Source: Prorocentrum cordatum
Lineage: Eukaryota; Sar; Dinophyceae; Prorocentrales; Prorocentraceae
NCBI GenBank assembly: GCA_963575745.1
Contig: CAUYUJ010015504.1
Coordinates: 1,440,466 to 1,504,465, forward strand
Direction: 5' to 3'
Length of the DNA stretch: 64,000 nucleotides
A model generated the notes under the pieces. The model did not search any database. It was not told the DNA's origin and saw nothing but the letters and a program-made list of their open reading frames with translations. The translations under genes were made by a program, and so were the position numbers. Below, in pieces: positions 31,927-43,900 of this stretch (its first letter is position 1; each line of letters opens with the position of its first letter).

Positions 31927-34900
31927 CTAGTCACGGTGCGGCCTCTGCTCCCCTCCACGGGGCCATCCTGATGACCCGCGGTGCCCTGACGGGGCCATCT
32001 CCCGCGTCACCTCGTTGGCCCGGCGGAAGCCCTGGGTCTCGTGCACGTACCTCACGCCATTGTAGTGCACCGGGTCCATCACCCCTGCGTCGCAAAACGT
32101 CCTCTGCGGCTGCTTGGGAGGCTTATGCACCTTGGGCGTCTGCTGCGCGGCGGCCTGCTGCACGGCTGGCCCCTGCCTACCCTCGTCCTCCTTGGCCATC
32201 TTGCAGCAGCAGCCACCAATCACCCCGATGCCTGCTGCAAGCAGCACTGCGATCGCGGCACCCACCTTCATCGCCGTTCCCACCGGGACAATGATCGCCA
32301 CCGTACCCATCTGCGGCTCCCAGCGAAGCATGGCCCCCTGGGCCTTGCCGTCAACAGTCGCCACTTCTCGGCTCTGTACCTCTCCGGCTGCTGTCGTGAG
32401 CGCCGTCGCCACCAGCGCTGCGCACAGCATGCCTGCGCAGGGGACGCGGATCCTGCAGCTGCTGCCGCGCCTGCGGGCCGCTCCTCTGCGCCTTCGCTGC
32501 TGCTCGCGCCGCCATGCAGCGCTCAGCAGCACGGCTGCCAGTAGTACCCCCGCCGCCATCGCCCAAGCTCCCAAGCCGACCGGGAGCACGAGGATCAGCA
32601 GATTCTGACTCTCCACCGGGCTGACCTTGAGCACGTAGCCGTCTGCGCTGCCAGCCGTAGCGGCGAGCGTCGTCATGGTCAGCGCTGCTTTGGGCCAAAG
32701 CGGGGTCGGGCTCCTGCCTGCACGGCGCGCGCCCCCGGCCCCATGGGCCGGCGGCGCCGTGAGCTCGGACACATCCGTCGCCATGTTGGTCGAGATGCCG
32801 CGCATGGGCTCGTGGCTCTCCCACAGGTACCCGTGGAAGCTATCGGAGGCCCAGCGCCCGAAGCGCTTGACGCGCTGCAAGTCGTCCACGGCGTGGTACA
32901 TCGCTGTCGCGCCCCCGATGCGGAGGCTGTGCGAGCCGATCTCCTCCTTCCGCAGCCCGGCGGCAAGCCCTGCGATCGTCAGGTAGCGCTGCACCTCCTC
33001 GCGACGGATGGGCGCTCCGCTCGCCCAGCGGAAGAGTGGGAGCTCCTCCTCGCTCCCCCGCAGCCTCTGCGGGTAGTGCCGCTCCAGCTGGCGGAGTGCT
33101 GCCACGGGGCACAATGATGTGCCCGTCTCGTACTGGTTCCGTACGCACCCCACGTTGTACTGGTCGGTCTTCGAGGAGGTGATGTGGAGCACCGCCTCCA
33201 CCGCGTCCTTGAAGGCACAGGGCTTGTTGTCGCCACTGCGGCCCGTGACGTCCACTCCACGCACAACGCGCTCTCGACTCCATGTCTTCCCGGGCTGGAC
33301 CAGGTACTCGGACGCCCTCAACATGAAGAAGAAGGCCACCGCCACGGCGGCCCACAGGACAGCGGTGTCCGCCTCAGGGAGGTCCGACTGGTCCTTCAGG
33401 AAGCCCTGAAGCCACAGGAGCATACGAGGCGTCACTGGCCGCTTCCTCCCGCTCGGCCCTTGGCCTCTCCGGAGGCCGGCGAGCGTGGACCAAAGACGGC
33501 CTCGGTGGAGTAGAGGATCTGGGTACCCGACCACGAGGTGGGCGAAGCGCACTGCGAACAACTTCTGTTTTACCGTACCCTCCGTGCGCTTCAGCACCTT
33601 AGCCAACACGATGACGAAGCCCAACAGTGCCTCCTCGTTGGCGTGTCGCTCCTCGCGGTCGCGTCCCTCCAGCCAGGGCGACTCCCCTTGGGCTGCTCTG
33701 AAGCTCTGCCACTGCTTCCAGCCGGTCTCGTAGCCAGCGCGGGTTCCCTCGGACAGTCGCAGCATCAGCGCCTCACGCTTCTGCTCCTCGATCCACCGGC
33801 CGTAGTCGTCCCCTCCCAGCATCGGGTGGTCCGGCAGGGCGATGGAGGCACGAGCGCGGCCCAGGGCGACCGGCTTGACCAGGCCCTGGGTCTCCACCTT
33901 CTTGCCCCGGTTGGGGCTCTTCTTCCGCCGCTTCTTGGGGATGTTTACGACTGCGTCCAGGTCCACCTCCTCCGCGTCGGGGGGGGGCTCGGGGCCCCGC
34001 ACGAGGTCCTCCTCGATGGCCTTGAAGCGGACGCCCTGGCTCTTGCGCCTCGCTTTATGGACGTCGTCGCTCAGTACCCCAGCATGCTGGTTGTCCTCTG
34101 GCCTGTCAGCTTTCACCTGGAGCTCGCTCCGCGCCCATGCCCTAAGCCACCGTCGGGTCGTCTCCCAGGCGGCCGTTTCTGCGGGATCGTGGCAGCCGCC
34201 TGCCCGCTGGGTGGTCTGCGACAGTGCGTCCGCAGCAGAACCAAGTACAGCTCTCGCCGTCTCTGGCGGCAGGGACCTCGCCGCTTCCCGCATCAGGGTG
34301 GCCTCGGAGTCGCCTCGGGCTCGTCGCTGCACCCACGACGCCTCGTCGCCTCCTTGCACGATCCAAACTTCTTCCGGCGACAGCGCCCTGATGCGCCCGC
34401 CACTGCGTCCTGGGACGTGGATCAGGGTTCCTCCCGGTCCGCCCGGGCCCTCAGCGGGCCAGCGAACCGTGCCGATCGGGCCGTCGACTGAGCAGACCAG
34501 TTGCTTGGTGCCGGCGATCTTGATGTGGCCGATGCCCTTGGGCAGTGTAGGGTCGGAGCCCCCACGAGCTGCAGGGTCCCAGGTGACGCTCCCCTCGTCG
34601 TCGAGCCAGTGGTGACAGCCTTCGCTGGGCTTGTCCTTCAGCGCGTGCTTCACTCCATGGGGACAGCGGCGCGCCGGCGGCATACGCATGCCCGCCAGGC
34701 TAATGCCTGCTGGCCCCTTGCCCGCCACGATCAGGCTCCGAGCTCGAGCTGTCATGTCGCCGTAGTGGGTGCAGACGACCTCCAGATCGTACACGCGGTA
34801 CCCCAGCTTGCGCAGCACCTTGACCACGCGGGTCAGGTCGAGCTTGCCCGGGGCGTCGACCACAACAACTTGTGGCCTCGCCCTGGTAATTGAGGATGCC

Positions 34901-37900
34901 AACTTCTCGACTTCAAAGCCCTTCGGGTCCAGAGACAGCGTGCACATGATCCAGTCCACCCCCGTGGAGTCGCCCGTGGTCAGCTCGCCACCGAGCTGCT
35001 CCCAGGCTCGCCCGTAAGTCCCCAGTGGGCTTCCCAGCTCGAGGCCCCGGCGCCCTGTGAGGGCGAGGTTGCGTGGCACCGCTGCTGGGGTCCTCAGCGC
35101 CCGATGCCGGAGCGCTGACTCCGCAATGGGCCCATCTTCTCCAGGTAGCCGCAGGAGGTGCTCCTTTGCCTCGGCCAGCATCTTCCCCCATTCCTCGGGC
35201 GGCTCGATACGGGTCCACCCTTTGCGAAGAAGCTCGGAGTGGACCTTCTTGGCCTCTTCCCGCGACAGCCAGTCCGCGATGTCGTTGTGGTAAGTGCGTA
35301 TGTACAGCGCGGTCGTGCTGAACCCGTAGCAAGCCTCCAGGCGCTGGACGAGGCGAATGAGGTGCCGTGCCAGCGGGTGCTTGGGCCGCCTCTTGGAAAT
35401 CCACGACCGCACGTTCATGTTGTCGGTGACGTAGAAGACCAGCTCGCCTTGCCACTCGCTACCCCTAGCGGCAGCTAGGGCTACAAACGCGAGCAGCTCC
35501 ACGATGGCGATCGCCCAATCTTTCTCGGCCCCTGGGTGGCTCAGCACGTCCTCCAGCTGGCGTAGGAGCGGGGCGGCGTCCACGGCCATGTAGTGAGGTG
35601 GCATCGCTTTGCTGCCGGCCACTGCCCGCCCCCAGTCGATGCTGCCGATGGTCGTCGTGGTTGCGTCCCCCCCAGTCCATCTCGTCCGGGCGGCGGCCCC
35701 TGGGAGTGCCAGGCGCTCGCGCGGCCCTAGACAGGAAATGAAGCTCGCCTCGAAAGTGGACGCCCAGGCCTCGGGTGCGTCGAAGAGCACCCGCAGCAGC
35801 TCGAGGGTCTGGTCCCACTCGTCCCAGGCAAGGGCGACCTCCTCAGCGCTACCTCGGGGTTCCGCCCAGGCTGCGCTGAGCCCACCGCCGAGGAGGCGGT
35901 CAATGACCGGCAGCTCGGGCTTGATAGCCGGCTGCGTAGCCACCCAGAACTGGGCCGACCCCCTCAGCTCCTGGACGACTTTGATGGGAACCCGTCGGCA
36001 TCCATAGCGAAGCTCGTCGATCGCCAAGAGGTGGGCGGCTTTCACGCACTTGGGCTCGGGGAGCCTCGAGCGCTGCTTGTCTACATCCAAGTATAGGCCC
36101 CAGACCAGCTGCTCTGCCTGGAAAGTGCCCTCCTCTGCCATCTTGTCGACGTTGATCGCGTCGTCGCCCCAGACGCGCCGCATGCTCGCGTCGCAGTCGG
36201 CTGCGCTGAGCCAGGGCCGAAGGCCGACCAGCGGCTCGACCAAGACGCCGTCGTCCATCAGCCACTTGGACGACCAGCGCACTGTGTCGTTGACCGCTGG
36301 GTCTGGTGGGCGGCGCCGCTCGTGGTCCCACTTGGCACTCCAGGCGAACGCCATGTACTCGCCCGGCGACCCCGACCACCCGAAGACCATCACGCAGTGG
36401 ATCATGATCACGCGCGTGGTCAGACCCACGGCGTCGCCGGGGAGGGAGGTGCCAAACTCGGCCACGTCCTCGTCGCGCACCCAGTGCCACTTGAAGGCCC
36501 GCGACACGTCCCGCTTGGCTATCACCTGCGGGACGCCCGGGTGGCGTGCGGACCACCAGAGTGACAGGCGCACAAGAGCTTCGTGCTTGGGCTGGAGCGC
36601 TGGCGGATGCAGCTCTTTGGGCGAGTCTCCATTGGCAACCCTCATATCATGTATGGGGCGTCCCTCGCTGCTCACTGTGCGGTCCGGCAACATCTTAGGC
36701 ACACGCCCTGACGGGCTCTCGATGAGCTCGGAAGCGGACAGGGCGGCCTCGGCCTCCGGAGTGGCCCAGAGCACGGCGCCGTAGGACGTGTCCTTCCAGG
36801 CCTTGGCGTACATCTCCAGGGCATGGTCCCTCGCGGAAGCGTGGGGCTTGGCTATAGTCCGGCGCCTGGGCTGCTGCCTCCGAACGGGGACGCCCCTGCT
36901 CGCCATCTCCTGGAGGTACAGCCGGTGATCCTCCTCGAGCGCCTCGCCGAACTCGGGATCGAGCACTCCCCCGAGCGGGTTCCCGAGGGCGAGCTCCCGT
37001 TCCTCGCGGAGCCTCGCTGCTGCTGCCTCCACGCTCCCTGCGGCGAGTAGCAGGCGGTTCCCCAGGTCCGTCACCTCTTTCACCAGCTCGGGAGCAAACT
37101 CAGCATGCTCCAGGCACCAGTGCAAGTACTCCTTGGCCTCGGAGGTGCCAGGCCGGGGTGTCACCGGCGATGATCGACTCTCGTCCTGGTGTGCCTCCGC
37201 ACAGCCCTTCTGGTGCGCGCCTCGGCGGGTGTCCGCCGGCGGCACCTCAGGGCCTCCGCACCTGCGCCCTGGATCCCTCGGGCCCGGGGCGGAGCCGCGC
37301 CCCCGGCTCTCATCCTGGGGCGACCTCGCTCGCAGCCGGCCTCGGGTGTCAGGGGCCATCGTCTCGGAGGCAGATGACTCTGAGTCGCCAGGGGTGCCCC
37401 CGGGGGGCTTCATTCCCCCAGAGGGGGCTGCTCCTCCACTCCGCCGGCGGCTGCGGCTGCGAGCGCTTGGGACATCCCGACCCTCGTACTCCTCGACGTA
37501 AGTCTTCTCAGTCGCGACGTAGATGGGGTCCAGGATTCCACCACCGGCCTGTTCGTCTCGTGGAATGCCTAAGCTCGTCATCTTGAGCTTCAACGTCTCG
37601 TGCTCCTCCACGTAGCGCGCCAGGATCTCGCCGAGCTGGCGAGGCTCCGGCGGCAGGGATGGGTCCGTCGGGTCGGCCCCGGGATATGCCTGCATCAAGA
37701 CGTCGCTGATCTGCCCGATCCCGTTCAGATACAGGATATCAGCATGCTGCAGGTCGTGGCTCTTGCCACCCCTCCGCACGTCGTTGAAGTTCTTGACGAA
37801 TCGTCGAGCAGCGTTGCACTTGTGGACCCCCCCACGGCAGGCTACGCCCGGGTGCGCCTCGGCAACCCGGCGTCCCATCTCCTCCGAGGTGGTCTCTGGG

Positions 37901-40900
37901 TCCTCCTCCGCCTCGGGCGGAGGGGGGGCCTCCGTGGGCACCTGTGGGCTGTGGGGCTCTGGGGGTGCGCTGGAGGCCCTCTGGTCCTCGCGCTCCCGCC
38001 GGCGCGCCTCGCGCTCGAGCCGGGCAGCGCGGCGGGCCTGGACCTCGTTGCGCCTGATCTCCAGCTGTCCTACCACGCGCGCCGCGCTCAGCTCCTGGTC
38101 GCCGCCCTCGCTCGCTGCTCGGGCATGCTGCCCCTGAGCTTCAGCGAGCTGTTCCTCGACTCGCATCAAAGCGCCTGAACTCCTCGAAGTGCCACCGCTG
38201 GACGGGGGTACCGAGCTCGCTCGGGCGCCGCCCGCTGCTGCCGCCACTTCGCTGAACGTTGGGGCTGGCTGGCGGCCACTGCCGGTTGCTGAGCTCGCTG
38301 CGGCCCCGCTCGGCCTTGCCGGCGCTGCTGCTGCTGCTGCTGCCGCTCTATCAGCAATCCTGGCCGTGACTCTCCGCTGACCCTCCTGGGCTGTGGCACC
38401 AGGTGCGGGTTGTTGGTCCCGGTTCCACCGGGGGCTCCAACTGGTCCATTCCTTGGGCGGCTTCAGCGTGGCCCACAGCAGCAACTTCTCGCCGGGGCGC
38501 ACCGCTTCCTCGTCGTCGAGAGGTGGCCCATATGCCCCTGCAGTATCGTCATCCTCTGTGTACTCGAAGAGGTGCAACTGGTCGGCGTCGAAGAAGCCCC
38601 CGGACAGTGTCTCGGCGACCCTTAACCTTGCCTTAACCTCTCCAGCCTCGAACGGGCCCCCCTTGAGCAACACCCACTGGTCCCCCTGCTGCGGGACGAA
38701 GACCCGCACCGGGCTGGCCCGCGACGCCTCGTCCTCGGCTTCCCTCGCCTTCTTCTGGCGGCGGTTCTCCTCCTCTTCCTCCTCGGGGCTCTCGTCCCCG
38801 TCGCCGTCATCATCGCCACCTCCGCCAGATCCGCCACCTCCGCGAGCAGCAGTTTCGCGTGCTTCACGCTTGCGCGCCTTGTTGCGCTTCCAGCCCCCTC
38901 GCTTGCCACCTCGTCTGCCACCACGCTTCTCGTCGCCACCCCATGTGGTTATGGCTGGCTCGCCGTCGGTCTCCACCTCCACCTCTTCCTCACCTCGGCC
39001 TTCGCCCTTTGAGCTTAGGCCATCCGCCTCCGCCTCGTTCCTCTCCAGGTAGCCGTCCTTTGAACGACCACCTCCCTGGTGGCCCTTTGAGCCCCCCTCG
39101 AATTCGACCTCCATTGAGCTTCTCCATATCGAATGAGGTAGGCAGTAGGTGTTGGCGCTCTGCTCCAGGCTGCCGCATTTCACGCTATGCTCGTGCTCGT
39201 CGGTGGCCCCATCTGCGGTACCGCCGCCCTCTCCCGCACAGGTCGGAGGCTGAAAAGAGGGGGGGGGTTCTTGTTCCAGGGCGTCATAGCGCCCGGCCCG
39301 CGCCACCTTGTCTTCCAACTTCTCCTCCAAAGCCCGCGCCTCGGCATCCATAGCGGCGATCTGTTGTTCCAGCTTCTCTGGGGCGGTGCCGGCAGCCGCT
39401 GCTTTGAGCACGGCTGCCCAGGCAGCGCACAGCCGCGGTGCATATTGCCCTGCGTGCTGGGTCCTCCGCATGCCCCGCAATCCCAGCCCGAAGCCTGCGC
39501 TTCCCAACTCTCCTTTTACCGCTGCACTGAGCTGGGGAGTACCGCTGGGAACACGTCCTCCACCTTCCAGGTTGGACGGGGCCTGCTTGCCGAGGGTGAA
39601 GCGGAGCTCGCCCTCGGGGGTCTTGCCGAAGTAGAGGGCCCACTGGCTCTCCGGCAAGGCGGAGTAGTGCCGCTTGGTGCGGAAATCGATCCTCGCCCAG
39701 TGGAAATTGTCTGGGGCAGCTCGCGCGATGAGCTGGTTCACGCGGATCAGCTTGTCGTCCGGGGGCAGTGTGACGGTGACCCCGTCGCTGTCGAGGCCGT
39801 AGTACTCGCCGGCTTCGCTCAGTTTGGTGCTGAGGTTGATCAATTCGCTGGCCACGGCTTTACTGAGCCGCGTGCGAGCATCAAGGTTGTAGGCTTCTAC
39901 CTGGGCGTCCGTTAGATCATACGGTAGGCCGCCCTCCAACGTGCGGTGCATGTGATGGCCTGTGCACCTCCTGGCTAGAATCAAGGCATAGGGGTAGAGA
40001 CCAAGTGATGCCAACCACCAGGTCCGCTTCTGATACCGATGCTGTGGCTCGTCCGGTGGTGCAAGCCCCCACTCGCACATGTCTATGGCGAGAACCCGGG
40101 CTCCCGTCGCGCGCATCAAGGTCCGCATGCAGGGGCGATCCCACAGCTTGGGGTACCGCCCATCCCGTGCTGACGACTCGATGAGGAACTCTCGTCCCGC
40201 TTCGTAGCCCCTCTTCGCCCCGATGCACGCGAACTCCCCGAATATGTTGCCGTCGATCTCGATCTGCCGCTCCCCGGTTCCATCTGGGCACTCGAAAGTC
40301 CTCGTCCCTCCTGCCGCCAACTGCCAGGGGCAATGGCTCACGCAGGGTGGGGCGAACTGCAGCACGTTGGCCTCGTCGGGGCCAGGGGGCGCGCTGAACT
40401 CCTGGTACAGGCGCTCTCGTACCAGTGGGTCGCGTATGTCGAACTGTGGCCGGGGGTCCTTGCCGAGCAACGGCTGCCCGAAGTACTCGACAGACTCGCT
40501 GGTGGCGATGCCCGCATCCTTCATGGCCTGCGTCCAACGCCCAGTCCCGGCGAAAATCTCCCGCGTCCTGAGCCCCCATGCGAACGCTGGCCTCAATCGC
40601 AGGGGCTCCAAGTCCCCGAAGTCTGGACACTCCACCTCGGTGGGGAGCTCGACCGCGGCGGTTACACCGCCGGCGGCTCTCCCACGCTGCTGCTGCTGTG
40701 CTGCCAAGGCTCTGCAATGCTGGCATGGGGGGGGCTTGCTGGCCACCACCGGGCTGCCATCCTCCTCCGAGGCGAGGTACGTCTCCCAGCCCATGGTGGG
40801 GAGCTCCTTGAGGTCCTTCCCGCTCGTGGCCCAGGTGCGGATGAGCTCGTCCGCTACTCGCCGGCCGTCGGCCCCGGGCGGTGGGTGGAGGACACGCATA

Positions 40901-43900
40901 TGCCCGCGATGGATAATCACGTGGCACTCCTGCTTGGGCTCTCCCACGGGGAGGACCGTATCGATATCCAAATGACCCCAGTGGTCTGCACGCCATACTC
41001 TAAGCACCACCTCCTCCAAGGCTTCGCATGGGAAGAGGGCGACGCATCGGAAATCTTTGTCGTGGTCGCGATGCACTGCGTCGTGGATGTGCATCCGGAC
41101 CTCGGCTTCCCTGGGAGATATCCAGGGCGGGGCATCGGCGAGACCTGCGGCTGCGTCGGTAGCCTTCTCCAGGAGGTCCCTGCGGATCTCGAGGGCCAGG
41201 TCCTTGACCTGCTGGGCGTCGGGTGGAGTCTCCAGATGTACCCAAAGCTTGGCGGCTGCCAGGTGAAGTGGGAGACACTGCCGCTCTTCTGAAACACCGG
41301 CGGCCACCTGTAATCGCTTGGCGATGCACTCGTCCAAAGGCAGCTGGTCCTGGTAGTCGAGGTAGCGCCAAGTATGGCCTTGCACTGTGACGGAGCCTTG
41401 ACCTACCGATTTCTCAGCGTCCCACCTCACTGGCGTTATGATGACATCGGGGTCGGCTCCCAGGTTGCCAGCCTTCGCCCCAAGGCGGTCCAGCAGCTCG
41501 CTAGCTTCGGCGGCCAAGGTGGGTCCGCCTTGGCTCGTCGCCTCGAGGAGCACCTGCTCAACCGAAAGCTCCTCTCCGCGCCCGCGGGCGCACGCGAGAC
41601 GCGCCAAGACGTGCGACCGCATGTAGTCACTGGCATGGCTCACGGGGTCGAGTGCCCCGCTCTCTTGGACGGCCTCGAGCAGCTTCCGCTGGGCCAGAGC
41701 TCCCTCGTCTGCGCAGACACTCGTCCCGATCAGGGCCGGGCTGTTGGCCCGCGGGTCCTCGAGCCAGGTCGCATCGGGCCCCTGAGCGGCTTCTCGAAGC
41801 TCTGACTCCAGCTCGGTGCACTGGACCTCGGCGTACTCGTCGGGTGGCGCCCAACCCGTCTTGGAAGGTTGGCTCTCCGCCGCGCCAGCGCCTGCAGCCC
41901 GTTTGCTGTCCGCCTCGGTCTTCGCCTGGGCCCTCAGCTGTGCAATTCTCCCGTTGACCGACGCCGGGTCGATCTTGGTGGCGTTGCGGAGCCCTCCCCG
42001 CCTGAGGAGCTGGCACTGCACGGTCCAGTGCACGTCCTTCAGCCCTTTGATAAGCTCGTGCGAGTGTGAGCACCCCGCAGTTCCTTTCTTGCAACCTATC
42101 CAGGTCGAGTTGTCCCAGCAGAGCGGCTTGCCCTGCTTGTCGCAGGGCGCATGCCGGACCGACAGCTTGATCTCCTGGGCGTTCAGCCGCTTGCCCGCAG
42201 GGTACGCGGCCCGTGCGGAGCTGGCCTTCGGCTGGGCCTTGGCCTTGGGCTTCCTCTTGGGGGTGGCACCAGCTCGCTGTTCCTGAGGCTCGGCGGCTGG
42301 TTCTTCTCCCCCTCCTCGGACCTCCCCAGCTTTGCCCGGGGCGCCACGCACCCCGTGCATCGAGTCGTTGAGGACGGTCTGAAGGTAGCGCTGCTGTCGC
42401 GGGCGTACGACCTCTTGGTAATAGCCTGTGGGAGACTCGAGGTCGAAGACGTTAGGGAAGACGAAAGCTGGGCGTCCGTCCGGCCTGGGAGCAAAGGCCA
42501 CCATCTTGAGGTCCTCCTTCCTGGGGTTGTCCGTCTGCAGCATGCGCAGGAGGCCTCGTTTCTTGTCTCGGAGCCGCTCGCACCAGGTCGCCCACAGCTC
42601 TTCCCACAACTCGTAGACGAACTTGGGCGGGAAGGCGTGGTCGTCCTTCTCACACTCCCGTGCGAGAGTCTCCAGGCAGTCCAGGCGCTCCTTGACGTGC
42701 TCCCGCCCGAAGACAAGCCCGAAGAACCTGGTCATGTTCTGGGCCTGCCGCTTCCACTGGTCGAAGACCACGGGGGCCCTGGGCCTGGGCTCCAGCTTGG
42801 TGTCGTGTGGCGCGCTGTACCTGTCGAACGCGATCGTCTTGCAGGTCGGGAAGTCCGCCACAGATGCCGACCACGGGGCCAGGTTGTCCAGGCTGCTGCC
42901 GCCGAAGCTGAGCGAGGCGCACGCCATTGCGATCCGGTTGGACACCGTGGTGGGCGTCTCGACGGCGAGCATGAGGGCCTTGTTCTGCTCGCAGGTCCGG
43001 CGCAGAGCGTAGAACAGCTCGCGTCCGAGGACCTCGTCGCAGACCTCCACGGTCAGCTGGCCGCAGCCGCGCGCCAGGTAGACGTCCAACTCCTCGGCCC
43101 GACCCAGCGCCGCCACTGTCCCACGCGGAGCTGCCTTGTCGCCCTGCCGGGCGTTGGCAACCCCCTCTAACGCGTGGAGCATCCTGGCGGTGTTCGCGTC
43201 CAGCGCTGCCCCGGGCTGCACGAGGCCGAACGGGTCGGCACCCCCACTGTCCTCTCGGGCCCCAGCAGCGTAGCGTGCTGGTGCTGTGGTCAAACCTGGA
43301 GGCAGGCCCAAGTCACTGACGTGCTGGTCGTAGCAAAACAGGGACCTGATGTTCGGCGCCTGGGGGCGGACGACCGGGCCCAACCCGGCCGTGGTAGCTG
43401 GGAGGCCGGCGTCCCGTTGTCCGACGGGGAAGGCCGGCAGGACGACCGCTGGCGAGAGTGATGGATGTGCTTCGAACAGGGGCGCGCTGTCGGCCGTGGA
43501 GGCCGGCGGCCCCTGTGAGCGGTGGTGCTCGGGTGAGAGCTTGAGGAGCTCTTGGAGGCTGCTAGGCGATGCTTCTGGGGTCTGTGGTCGCGAGGGCACC
43601 TGCTGGAGCACCTCCCAGTTGCCAATGTGCCCATCCAGTCGTACGAGCTCCTCAGGCTCATTCGTCTGCTGCTTGAGATATCGAGCATATCGGATGAGGC
43701 CGGCGAGCACCTGCTGGGCTTCCTCACCGAAGCCAGCAGCCACGCTCTGCACAGCGGCCGCATCGCTTGACCCACGGGCCTTCTCCTCCAAGTAGCAGGC
43801 CATCATGTCTCCTCCCTCATCTCCCTGATGACTCTCTCCTGACGCGGGCGCCTCAGAGCTGGCTGCTCGTCCGCCCTCGGCTGACGGCGAACGAGAGTTC

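Noticed and set aside
40333-41292. 319-codon plus-strand frame and similar frames opposite G
   Set aside because: Antisense shadows of the G polyprotein in GC-rich sequence; no domain of their own.
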